DNA from: Syntrophaceae bacterium | GTDB taxonomy: Bacteria; Desulfobacterota; Syntrophia; Syntrophales; UBA2185 | DNA length: 64,000 nt | NCBI GenBank assembly: GCA_003153775.1 | Contig: PMBI01000046.1 | Coordinates: forward strand, 19,856 to 83,855 | Direction: 5' to 3' | In this document: in pieces, positions 35,215 through 43,101 of the stretch | How positions within the stretch are numbered: position 1 is the first letter of the stretch | How the letters are laid out: every line of letters begins with the position of its first letter | Position numbers and translations under genes: made by a program | The notes under the pieces: generated by a model | Told to the model about the DNA's origin: nothing | Seen by the model: the letters and a program-made list of their open reading frames with translations, nothing else | Database searches by the model: none

Positions 35215-36207
35215 GTGGAATCGATTGAACAAGGGATTGGAAAAATATTTACAGATCCTGATCCAGATAATGCGCGTGCTTTCTTCCGCACGAAGAGCCG
35301 CAAACTGGAATCCAAGGTGATGTCAGTAAAAGAAGCCGTGGAGAAGTTTGTTCATGATGGCGATTATCTGACACTCGGCGGTTTTGGGGCAAACAGGGTA
35401 CCGATAGCGGTCGCGCATGAAATCGTGAGGCAGGGAAGGAAGAATATGGGTTTTGCCGGCCATACATCCACCCATGATTTTCAGATACTCTGCGCGGGTG
35501 AAGTGTTCAATAGGGTAGACGTTGCCTATATCGTCGGCCTGGAAGCTCGGGGCTTATCCCCCAATGCGAGGCGCTACATGGAGAGCGGCAAGGTCGAGGT
35601 AAGTGAATGGACCAATTACTCGCTGTCCGTTCGTTTTAAGGCAGCGGCGGCAGGCGTTTCTTTCTACCCGGCGAGAAATATGATGGGGACGGATACGTTC
35701 AAATACAGCGGTGCAAAGATCATTGAATGCCCGTTTACGGGCACAAGGTATGTCGCACAGCCTGCTCTCTATCCGGATGTGTCAGCCATTCATGTCCATG
35801 AGGCTGATATCTATGGGAATTGCCGTGCAAGGGGCATTACCGTTTCTGATTTCGATGTCGCAAGGGCTTCCAAGCGTCTGATTATAACGTGTGAAAGGCT
35901 GATCGCCAATGATGAGATACGTAGAGATCCGAGCTATACGGTTATTCCTTACTGGTGCGTTGATGCCGTATGTGAGGTCCCTTATGGCAGTTATCCCGGA
36001 AATATGTATGCGGAATATTTCTCTGATGAGGAGCATATAAGAGAATGGATGAAGACGGAAGAAGATCCGGTCGAGTTCAAGAAATTCCTCGAAAAGAATA
36101 TTTACAGCTGCAAGGATCATTTTGAATATATCGAGAAAAACGGCGGAATAAATAAATTGCTGAAACTTAGGGACAAAGAATTCATGTTTGTCAAAGCGAG
36201 AGACTAA
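35215..36207 (+). CDS. CoA-transferase subunit A (glutaconate CoA-transferase-like)
   Basis: A 330-aa class I CoA-transferase alpha subunit resembling GctA: KVMSVKEAVEKFVHDGDYLTLGGFGANRVP at the start, then GLEARGLSPNARRYMESG and HVHEADIYGN. Starts at GTG 35215 with AAGGAGGT eight bases upstream. The matching subunit B follows after 15 bases. The acyl donor and acceptor (glutaconate, 3-methylglutaconate, acetoacetate) cannot be read from the sequence. Confidence 0.88.
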   Translation: MESIEQGIGKIFTDPDPDNARAFFRTKSRKLESKVMSVKEAVEKFVHDGDYLTLGGFGANRVPIAVAHEIVRQGRKNMGFAGHTSTHDFQILCAGEVFNRVDVAYIVGLEARGLSPNARRYMESGKVEVSEWTNYSLSVRFKAAAAGVSFYPARNMMGTDTFKYSGAKIIECPFTGTRYVAQPALYPDVSAIHVHEADIYGNCRARGITVSDFDVARASKRLIITCERLIANDEIRRDPSYTVIPYWCVDAVCEVPYGSYPGNMYAEYFSDEEHIREWMKTEEDPVEFKKFLEKNIYSCKDHFEYIEKNGGINKLLKLRDKEFMFVKARD

Positions 36208-36222
36208 AGGAGGATATCCGAT

Positions 36223-36993
36223 ATGGCTGACTATAACACCATGGAACTAATGATATGCACCGCCGCAAGAGAGTTGGAAGACGGGGCTTCTATCGTAGTT
36301 GGAACTGGAGCTCCCAATGCGGCGGCAATGCTTGCTCAGAAGGCCCACTCACCTAATCTGGTTATCCTTTTTGAGGCTGGCGGGGCGGCACCATTGATCC
36401 CTGAAATGCCCATATCTGTGGGAGATTCCAGAACGACTTGGAAGGCCTTGATGGCTTCCGGCATGTGTGAAATTATGGAAACGTGCTGTCGTGGAATGAT
36501 CGATTATACTTTCCTCGGCGGTGCACAGATTGATATGTACGGAAATTTGAATTCGACGAGAATCGGTCCTGACCATCAGAAACCGAAAGTTAGATTCCCC
36601 GGGAGTGGCGGTGCAAATGACCTCGCCTCATTTTGTTGGAGGATGCTTGTCATGACACCCCAGGACTCCAAGAGATTTGCCGAGAAGTGTCAATTCATTA
36701 CAACGCCGGGATGGCTTACGGGCGGAGATTCGCGTGCAAAATCGGGTCTTCCGAGGGGGGCCGGTCCATACAAGATCATTACTAATATGGCGGTGATGGA
36801 TTTTGAACCGGAATCAAAGAGGATGCGGATTATAGGAGTAAACCCAGGATATTCCGAAAAGGATGTTCAGGATAATTGCGGGTTCGAACTTCTGAAGGCG
36901 AAGAAGATTGTGGAGAACAAACCTCCGACGGCGAGGGAGTTATCAATCCTGAGGGATGAGATAGACCCGTATCGCTACGTTATTGGGAGATAG
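36223..36993 (+). CDS. CoA-transferase subunit B (GctB-like, catalytic Glu present)
   Basis: A 256-aa beta subunit that aligns with GctB of glutaconate CoA-transferase over its length: VVGTGAPNAAAMLAQ, ILFEAGG, FLGGAQIDMYGNLNST, FPGSGGAND and REEIDP-like DEIDPYRY. The nucleophilic Glu (Glu54 in GctB) is kept here as Glu51 in LFEAG. AibB of myxobacteria, which is homologous but decarboxylates 3-methylglutaconyl-CoA, has Cys at that position. A true CoA-transferase is therefore the better call. It forms an operon with the upstream subunit A gene. Confidence 0.88.
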   Translation: MADYNTMELMICTAARELEDGASIVVGTGAPNAAAMLAQKAHSPNLVILFEAGGAAPLIPEMPISVGDSRTTWKALMASGMCEIMETCCRGMIDYTFLGGAQIDMYGNLNSTRIGPDHQKPKVRFPGSGGANDLASFCWRMLVMTPQDSKRFAEKCQFITTPGWLTGGDSRAKSGLPRGAGPYKIITNMAVMDFEPESKRMRIIGVNPGYSEKDVQDNCGFELLKAKKIVENKPPTARELSILRDEIDPYRYVIGR

Positions 36994-37056
36994 TTTTCTT
37001 TTAAGCATTAAAGCTCTCAGGATAACATTCAATCCGGGGAGCAGAGGAGGATTATA

Positions 37057-38712
37057 ATGGCGGATGAAATAAAAGAAGGTATGGCAGGAGACGACAATAA
37101 CTTGAAGCATTGGGAGGAGCAGGATACTATCCTCATGAAACACCGTGAAGAGGCATACAACATCGGTGGTGAGGAGCAGCTCAAGCGCCTTGCCAAACAG
37201 GGTAAGAAACCGATGCGTGAACTCGTTGCGATGTTGATCGATCCGGGTACGGAGTTCTTTGAGATCGGCCTCGATGCGGGCTACAACATCGGAAAGATAA
37301 AACTCTACGGCGGAGAAATCTATGAATCGGAGAAAAGAGGTCACATCCCCGGCGGTGGAATGGTTACCGGCGTAGGCGTTATTCATGGAAAGGATTGTAT
37401 GATCTTTGCCAATGAAAACCGCTATGCTGCGGGAACCTATTTCCCGATTACTCTGAAGAAGCACATGAGGGCCCAGGCGATTGCTGAACGCCTTCGATTA
37501 CCCTGCGTCTACCTTGCCGACTCAGGAGGGATCAACCTTCCCTTGCAGCTGGGCTGTTTCGCTGACGATGGGCACTTTGGCAGTATGTTCTACAACATGT
37601 GCCGCATGTCCGCCGCGGGAATAAAACAATACACGCTGTCCACCGGCGGAAACACGGCGGGCGGCGCCTATATCGTTTATCTCGCTTCCGAGTCAATCAT
37701 GATAGAAAAGCTGGCCTTCGCCTTCCTGGCAGGTCCCCCTATGGTAAAGTCCGCGATCGGTGAGACCGTATCCATGGAAGACCTGGGCGGCGCCTATGTC
37801 CACACCCAGCACTCCGGAGGTTGCGACCATTTTGTGAGATCCCAGGCGGAGGGAATCCAGAAGCTGCGGGATATCATTGAATTTGAACCATCCCAGAAGC
37901 TGCACTGTGACCGCATACAAACCCTGGAACCAAAATATGGCTACAAGGACATGATGCGCTCCGCCCCCATGAATACCTATAACGCAATCAATATCAGGGA
38001 CACCCTCAAGTGTATTGCTGACGATAGCTATTTCCATGAATACAAACCGACGTACGGCCTCAACCGCGGTGAAAGCGTCGTCGCAGGCAAGATGTGGCTG
38101 AAAGGCATGCCCGTGGGCGTCATTGCTTCCAACGGGACCGGCGTTATCTATATTGAAGCGGCGAGAAAAGCGACGGAGTGGATGATCCGTTGCGGAAACT
38201 CAAAGCTGCCGGTTCTCTTCCTCCAGGGGTCTCCCGGCTATATGGTCGGCAAGGCCGAGGAATGGGGAGGCATCGGGAAATACGGATCCGACATGGTCCG
38301 TACGTGTAGTGTGCTGAATGTCCCGAAAATACAGTATGTCATTGGTCCGGACCACGGGGCGGCAAACTACGGGATGTGCGGGAGGGCCTTCAGGCCGGTC
38401 TTCTGCTTTACAAACATGAGAGGCCGCACCACTGTTATGTCCGGCCGGACAGCGGGTTTCATCGTGGAGAGCGTCCGCAGGAAGAATATCGTCGACAAGG
38501 GGCAAACGGTCAATGAGGAAGAAATGGCCAAGTTCCGCCAGATGATGATAGATCGTTATGATAACGAAGGGCATCCCTTCCTGACGGGTTCGCTCCTATT
38601 CCACGACGGCGTCATCACTTACAGCGAGACGCGCGAAAAACTGGGCAGATCATTGGAACTTTGCTATCGCGTACCCATAGACAAGTCAGACTGGGGTGAT
38701 CTGAAGGTTTAA
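37057..38712 (+). CDS. Biotin-dependent carboxyltransferase subunit (methylcrotonyl-/glutaconyl-CoA type)
   Basis: A 551-aa carboxyltransferase of the methylcrotonyl-CoA carboxylase beta / glutaconyl-CoA decarboxylase alpha family. It has the crotonase-fold oxyanion segments GGIHGKDCMIFANE-like GVGVIHGKDC, LADSGGINLPLQ and STGGNTAGGAYIVYL, and GGPP-like AGPPMVKSAIGETVSMEDLGG. No biotin carboxylase, biotin carrier or membrane decarboxylase subunit lies in this window. With the hydratase and HMG-CoA lyases nearby, carboxylation of 3-methylcrotonyl-CoA to 3-methylglutaconyl-CoA is a likely reaction. Confidence 0.85.
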   Translation: MADEIKEGMAGDDNNLKHWEEQDTILMKHREEAYNIGGEEQLKRLAKQGKKPMRELVAMLIDPGTEFFEIGLDAGYNIGKIKLYGGEIYESEKRGHIPGGGMVTGVGVIHGKDCMIFANENRYAAGTYFPITLKKHMRAQAIAERLRLPCVYLADSGGINLPLQLGCFADDGHFGSMFYNMCRMSAAGIKQYTLSTGGNTAGGAYIVYLASESIMIEKLAFAFLAGPPMVKSAIGETVSMEDLGGAYVHTQHSGGCDHFVRSQAEGIQKLRDIIEFEPSQKLHCDRIQTLEPKYGYKDMMRSAPMNTYNAINIRDTLKCIADDSYFHEYKPTYGLNRGESVVAGKMWLKGMPVGVIASNGTGVIYIEAARKATEWMIRCGNSKLPVLFLQGSPGYMVGKAEEWGGIGKYGSDMVRTCSVLNVPKIQYVIGPDHGAANYGMCGRAFRPVFCFTNMRGRTTVMSGRTAGFIVESVRRKNIVDKGQTVNEEEMAKFRQMMIDRYDNEGHPFLTGSLLFHDGVITYSETREKLGRSLELCYRVPIDKSDWGDLKV

Positions 38713-38748
38713 TTCCGGTTGAAGAGTGAAAGAAGGAGGAGTATTCCT

Positions 38749-39549
38749 ATGGCAGATATACTTTTAAAAGAAAGGACTGATGAAGGCATACTTATTCTCA
38801 CGCTGAATCGTCCTGAGGCTATGAACTGTTTTAACTTTGATCTATTGGCTGTACTGGCCGACACCGTAAGGGAAGCAAATTTTGACATGGGTCTGCGCTG
38901 TATCATCATTACCGGTGCCAAGGCGGGTGACGATCCCAAGAAGTGGTCCTTCTCCACGGGCGCAGACCTGAAGGAAAGAAGGACGCTGTCAGACGACCAG
39001 GTCCGCCGCTTCATATTCACGATACGCAACACTTTCACGGCAGTAGAGCAGGTCCGTGTCCCCGTGATTGCCGCCATAAACGGATTTGCTTTTGGCGGCG
39101 GTACGGAACTCGCCCTTGCCTCTGACATCCGTATCTGCTCGTCCAATGTCCTGATGGGACTTACCGAAACCTCTCTGGCGATAATCCCCGGCGCCGGCGG
39201 AACCCAAAGACTGACCAGGATTGTTGGTGTGGCAAAGGCGAAGGAACTGGTCTTCACGGCGAGAAGAATAAATGCGGAGACGGCTTTACAGATCGGTCTT
39301 GTCAGCAGGGTTGTGGAACCTGATAAGCTCATGGAAGCCGCGCTCGAACTGGCAAGGGAGATCGCCAAGAACGGTCCCATCGGCGTTGCCCAGGCCAAGT
39401 TCGCCATTAACTACGGTTCCGAAGCGAGCCTCGGAGTGGCGCTCCCGCTTGAATCCAAGGCTTATGAGGTTACCATCCCGACGAAGGATCGGCTGGAGGC
39501 GCTGGCTGCCTTTGCGGAGAAACGTAAACCCGTATTCAAGGGGGAATAA
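38749..39549 (+). CDS. Enoyl-CoA hydratase, AUH/methylglutaconyl-CoA-hydratase-like
   Basis: A 266-aa crotonase. Several segments are close to human AUH (3-methylglutaconyl-CoA hydratase): FSTGADLKERR, AFGGGTELALASDIRICSS and GLTETSLAIIPGAGGTQRL, with both catalytic Glu in place (GTELA and TETSLAIIPG). Begins at ATG 38749 with AGGAGG upstream; an ATG at 38719 is rejected as too early. It lies 36 bases after the carboxyltransferase gene. Confidence 0.88.
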   Translation: MADILLKERTDEGILILTLNRPEAMNCFNFDLLAVLADTVREANFDMGLRCIIITGAKAGDDPKKWSFSTGADLKERRTLSDDQVRRFIFTIRNTFTAVEQVRVPVIAAINGFAFGGGTELALASDIRICSSNVLMGLTETSLAIIPGAGGTQRLTRIVGVAKAKELVFTARRINAETALQIGLVSRVVEPDKLMEAALELAREIAKNGPIGVAQAKFAINYGSEASLGVALPLESKAYEVTIPTKDRLEALAAFAEKRKPVFKGE

Positions 39550-39615
39550 CGCTCTTTCACCCGGAGATACATTGAACTTAATAAATAATAAAATTGAGGA
39601 GGTCATTACTGTTCT

Positions 39616-40794
39616 ATGACGGAATATGATTATTGGAAAATCTTTCCAAAAATGCCAAAGAAGGTAACCATCGGAGATATAACCGTGCGCGATGGTTTCC
39701 AGCACGAAGAAAAATTCATATCCACTAACGCCAAGATCTTTTACGCCCAGGAGATGATCCTCGCGGGTGCAAAGGAGATTGAGGTTACCAACCTGGGAAA
39801 CCCGGCTGGCATTCCCCAGTTCAGAGACGCGGAGCAGGTTCTTACAGCCCTCAGGGGTGATGCGTTCAAGAAGCGCTGCGAGAGGGCGGGGGTCAAATAC
39901 GATGAGCTTGTCATGACTGCTGTTACGATCCGCGAACCCGCTGTCGATACGGCGATTGAGCTCAGGAAGAAAGGAATAGGTCCGGACCGAGTCCTGATGA
40001 TGGTCTCCACCGATCCGGAACACCATTTTGCCAACTCCGGAACGACGCTGACCCAGTATTGGAAAGAGGCAGAGCGCTGCATCAAGAAGGCCGCCGACCA
40101 TGGCATGAAGATGTGCGGCACGGTGAGCACCATTTGGGGGAGCCCGATTACCGGCGCCACGAAGCTGGAAGACGCCGTGGAATTTACGAAGCGTTTCTTA
40201 TCCATCGGCGCGCATGATATCGAGCACGCCGACCATGACGGCTCTGCGTCCGCGGCACAGGTCTACCGTTATTTCTCCATGGTGCTCGACGCCATGCCGA
40301 ATCCTGATGCTCATCTGTGCCATCTCCATGAAACGAAGCGCGTTGCCTCGGCCTCGATCCTTGCGGCCCTTCAGGCCGGGATCACCCGCTTTGAGGGAAC
40401 CCTGGGCGGTCTGGGCGGACAGCCGGCAAATTTCCTCGATGACTGTCCCGTAAGAGGAACGGGCGATTACTATTACGATCCTCGGTTTGTGGGTCTCATT
40501 ACCATGGAGGATCTCCTGGTAATGATCGACGAACTGGGCATAGAGCACGGGTACGACGTGGACCGTGTCCTCTCACTCGGAAGGAAGATGGAAAAGACGA
40601 TCGGACGGAGGCTCCGTTCCGAGGCAGTCATTAATGGCCGGACATTGAAAGAAGGGCATCCGGAGCACGCACGTCCCGGTCTTGCCAAACTCATCCAGAA
40701 AGTTGGCGAGAAACCCGGCCAGCTGGTGCCGCCCGAATGGTCACCCAAGGCTGTTTTGGGTGAAAAATGGGGCCCCACGGCCTGGAAGAAATAG
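39616..40794 (+). CDS. HMG-CoA-lyase-family protein lacking the mobile-loop Cys
   Basis: A 392-aa TIM-barrel aldolase of the HMG-CoA lyase / isopropylmalate synthase superfamily. TVRDGFQHEEKF is the metal- and substrate-binding start, HLHETKRVAS the His pair and GTLGGLGGQPANF the mobile loop, where the HMG-CoA lyase Cys is replaced by Gln. The protein is about 90 residues longer than normal HMG-CoA lyase, with a C-terminal extension. It probably has a related but distinct retro-aldol or carboxyl-transfer role. The ribosome-binding site GAGGAGG is 12 bases upstream. Confidence 0.8.
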   Translation: MTEYDYWKIFPKMPKKVTIGDITVRDGFQHEEKFISTNAKIFYAQEMILAGAKEIEVTNLGNPAGIPQFRDAEQVLTALRGDAFKKRCERAGVKYDELVMTAVTIREPAVDTAIELRKKGIGPDRVLMMVSTDPEHHFANSGTTLTQYWKEAERCIKKAADHGMKMCGTVSTIWGSPITGATKLEDAVEFTKRFLSIGAHDIEHADHDGSASAAQVYRYFSMVLDAMPNPDAHLCHLHETKRVASASILAALQAGITRFEGTLGGLGGQPANFLDDCPVRGTGDYYYDPRFVGLITMEDLLVMIDELGIEHGYDVDRVLSLGRKMEKTIGRRLRSEAVINGRTLKEGHPEHARPGLAKLIQKVGEKPGQLVPPEWSPKAVLGEKWGPTAWKK

Positions 40795-40809
40795 AATTAT
40801 TGTCTCGCG

Positions 40810-40845
40810 CAGGGGGAGAAGTTATTCTCCCCCTGTTTCTTTTTG
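40810..40845 (+). terminator. Rho-independent terminator between the two lyase-family genes
   Basis: An 11-bp perfect stem, CAGGGGGAGAA (40810-40820) with TTCTCCCCCTG (40825-40835), loop GTTA, followed by a T-rich tail (40836-40845). It lies 17 bases before the next start codon, which suggests partial termination ahead of the second lyase. Confidence 0.85.
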
Positions 40846-40861
40846 CATACGGGGTAAGCCT

Positions 40862-41761
40862 ATGCAAAGCCGCCTCCCGCAAAGAATTGAAATCCACGAA
40901 GTCGTACTTAGAGACGGCATCCAAAACGAGAAGAAGCTTGTATCCACCAATCAGAAACTGAAGCTCATCGATGCATTGACCGATTGCGGAGTACGGCGCA
41001 TTGAGGTGTCATCCTTCGTCAATCCGCGCTTGGTTCCGCAAATGGCAGATGCAGAGAAACTCTGGAGCATGGTCAGGCAGAGGAAGGGCATCATGTATGC
41101 GGCCCTTATCTTAAACGAGAAGGGCCTGGAGAGAGCCATGCGGTGCGGGGTGCAGCAGGTAGGCGTCTATGTGTCCGCAAGTGAAACGCACAGCAGGAAA
41201 AACAGCAATGCGTCCACTGCGGAGGCGATGAGGGAAGCCGGGCTGCTCGTGGGGAAGGCGCACGGTGCGGGCATGGAAGTGAGAACGGGAGTGATGAACG
41301 CCTTCGGCTGTGCCTACGAGGGAAATATTCCTCAAGCCAAAGTTATCAAGGTGGTGAAGGATCTCCTGAAAAAAGAGCCGGATGAAATATGTCTTGCCGA
41401 TACATCGGGCATGGCTAATCCATCACAAGTTAGGAAACTCGTGAAGCGTGTGCGGGAAATTGCAGGGGCGGTGCCACTTTCCCTGCATCTTCACAATACG
41501 CGTGGCCTGGGGCTCGCTAATGTCTGGGCGGCAATCAACGAGGGGGTTTCCATTTTCGATACGTCTCTCGGAGGGCTGGGTGGATGCCCTTTCATCATTG
41601 GCGCCAGAGGAAACATCTCCACGGAAGACACCGTCAATATGCTCCATGAGACAGGTATAGAGACCGGCATAAACCTGGACATGCTCATCGGAGCGAGCTC
41701 GCACTTTGAACGCTACATGGGGCAGAAATTTCCTGCCATGGTATCCCACCTTGCACGCTAA
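40862..41761 (+). CDS. HMG-CoA lyase
   Basis: A 299-aa HMG-CoA lyase, splitting 3-hydroxy-3-methylglutaryl-CoA into acetyl-CoA and acetoacetate. All family features are present: VVLRDGIQNE, EVSSFVNPRLVPQM, HLHNTRGLGLAN and the mobile-loop Cys in GGLGGCPFIIGARGN. Length matches the 300-aa family. It ends before the nitrilase gene, which runs the other way. Confidence 0.92.
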   Translation: MQSRLPQRIEIHEVVLRDGIQNEKKLVSTNQKLKLIDALTDCGVRRIEVSSFVNPRLVPQMADAEKLWSMVRQRKGIMYAALILNEKGLERAMRCGVQQVGVYVSASETHSRKNSNASTAEAMREAGLLVGKAHGAGMEVRTGVMNAFGCAYEGNIPQAKVIKVVKDLLKKEPDEICLADTSGMANPSQVRKLVKRVREIAGAVPLSLHLHNTRGLGLANVWAAINEGVSIFDTSLGGLGGCPFIIGARGNISTEDTVNMLHETGIETGINLDMLIGASSHFERYMGQKFPAMVSHLAR

Positions 41762-41839
41762 TCCTCTCCACCTACAGGCATAGATCATTAGCTGGCGCTG
41801 AAAGAACCTTGAAATACTGAACATCGCCTTTGGAACGGA

Positions 41840-42625
41840 TCAACTGTAGAATTCTTTCCTTCTATCCAGAAGGGTATGGTTGTATGGATTCAGATTTTTG
41901 TTCCGAGCCAAATCAATGTCTATTTCGGCTATACCGATTTCTTCGGTTTCAGCGCCTGCCTGGTACAGAATTCTTGCATCCGGTCCTGTTATCTGGCTTC
42001 TGCCTGTATAGCGGCAACTTTTTCCGTTTCTATTCTCCTCGCCTGTCCTGTTGGCCGTCACGGCGAAAACACGGTTTTCCAGGCATCTAGTCTTCATCGC
42101 ATCCTGACAGAAAGGGAGAACCAGGTTTGCACTGTGGCAGATCAAATCGGCTCCGTTGAGTGCCAGGGTGCGCATGGATTCAGGGAAGAACCAGTCAAAA
42201 CAGATCATCACCCCTATCTTGCATATCCCTATATCAAAGAAATTAAGCCCAAGGTCGCCGGGCTGAAACCAGAGTTTTTCTTCGTTAAACAGATGAATCT
42301 TCCTGTACTTTCCCAGATAACCAGTGGGCGATATAATCACTGCTGCATTGAAAAGATTTTCATCCTGCCTTTCGATCAGACCGGCGATGATGTGAACTTT
42401 GCTTTCCAGCGCAGCCGCACATAACGCCTCTGTTGTCTTGCCGTGAGGTAGCGGCTCCGCGAGGTCAAACGCCTCGTCCTTTGATACGATGAGATAACCT
42501 GTGTTGAACAGTTCCGGAAGGACGATAATTTCAGCCTCAGTTCTCTCTATATGCTTTACCGCTTTCTTGATATTGGCTTCTATTTCCCCGAATTGAGGGT
42601 TGAACTGTATAAAGGCGGCCTTCAT
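41840..42625 (-). CDS. Carbon-nitrogen hydrolase (nitrilase superfamily)
   Basis: A 261-aa amidase-type hydrolase. The Glu-Lys-Cys triad is visible: Glu38 (VLPELF), Lys109 (KYRKIHL) and Cys142 (MICFDWFFPE). The segments around NGKSCRYTGRSQI are typical of N-carbamyl and omega-amidase-like members. The ATG at 42625 gives a normal length; the open frame begins earlier at 42688. Substrate not predictable. Confidence 0.85.
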   Translation of the reverse strand: MKAAFIQFNPQFGEIEANIKKAVKHIERTEAEIIVLPELFNTGYLIVSKDEAFDLAEPLPHGKTTEALCAAALESKVHIIAGLIERQDENLFNAAVIISPTGYLGKYRKIHLFNEEKLWFQPGDLGLNFFDIGICKIGVMICFDWFFPESMRTLALNGADLICHSANLVLPFCQDAMKTRCLENRVFAVTANRTGEENRNGKSCRYTGRSQITGPDARILYQAGAETEEIGIAEIDIDLARNKNLNPYNHTLLDRRKEFYS

Positions 42626-42736
42626 AGCAATCACCTTGATATATGTGTGGATAGGATTATCCCACACGCAGTTGAAAAATGAAATCACCCGGAAAGCGTC
42701 AGACGTTCGCTTCCAGAAGGAAATAGCCGGATGCCT

Positions 42737-43027
42737 CTACACCTTGAAATCCACTGCCAGAATGTTTTCACATATCTCCTTCACCTTCGTGAGAACGGGA
42801 AGGTGGTCAGGATGAGGTTGATAACGTTTCAGTGCGTCCAGGTCTTCAAAAGCGGAAATCAGAGCGAAATCGTATGATCTTTCGGAACGAACGATATCGC
42901 GACCGAATTGATAATCTTTGATTTCCGGAATTCTGCCGGGAAGGCGCGCCATTGCTTTTTCCAGATCGTCGATGTCCTTGTCGGTAACACCTGCCTTAAA
43001 TTTCATGAAGACTACATGCTTGATCAT
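42737..43027 (-). CDS. Dabb (stress-responsive A/B-barrel) domain protein
   Basis: A 96-aa protein matching the dimeric alpha/beta barrel family: MIKHVVFMKFKAG at the start, the VPGI-like GRIPEIKDYQFG middle, and the final LTKVKEICENILAVDF. Related proteins act as cyclases or oxygen-stress proteins; the role here is unknown. It has a ribosome-binding site AAAGGAG before the ATG. Confidence 0.85.
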   Translation of the reverse strand: MIKHVVFMKFKAGVTDKDIDDLEKAMARLPGRIPEIKDYQFGRDIVRSERSYDFALISAFEDLDALKRYQPHPDHLPVLTKVKEICENILAVDFKV

Positions 43028-43101
43028 TGCGTTGCTCCTTTCTGCACAGGTTGATTTAAATAACTCCTATTTCTCTTTCCATCTCACAGCAAAACAGAGG
43101 C

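Noticed and set aside
35215..36993. Calling the GctAB-like pair an AibAB-type decarboxylase
   Set aside because: AibB has a Cys at the nucleophile position; this protein keeps Glu51, so CoA transfer fits better.
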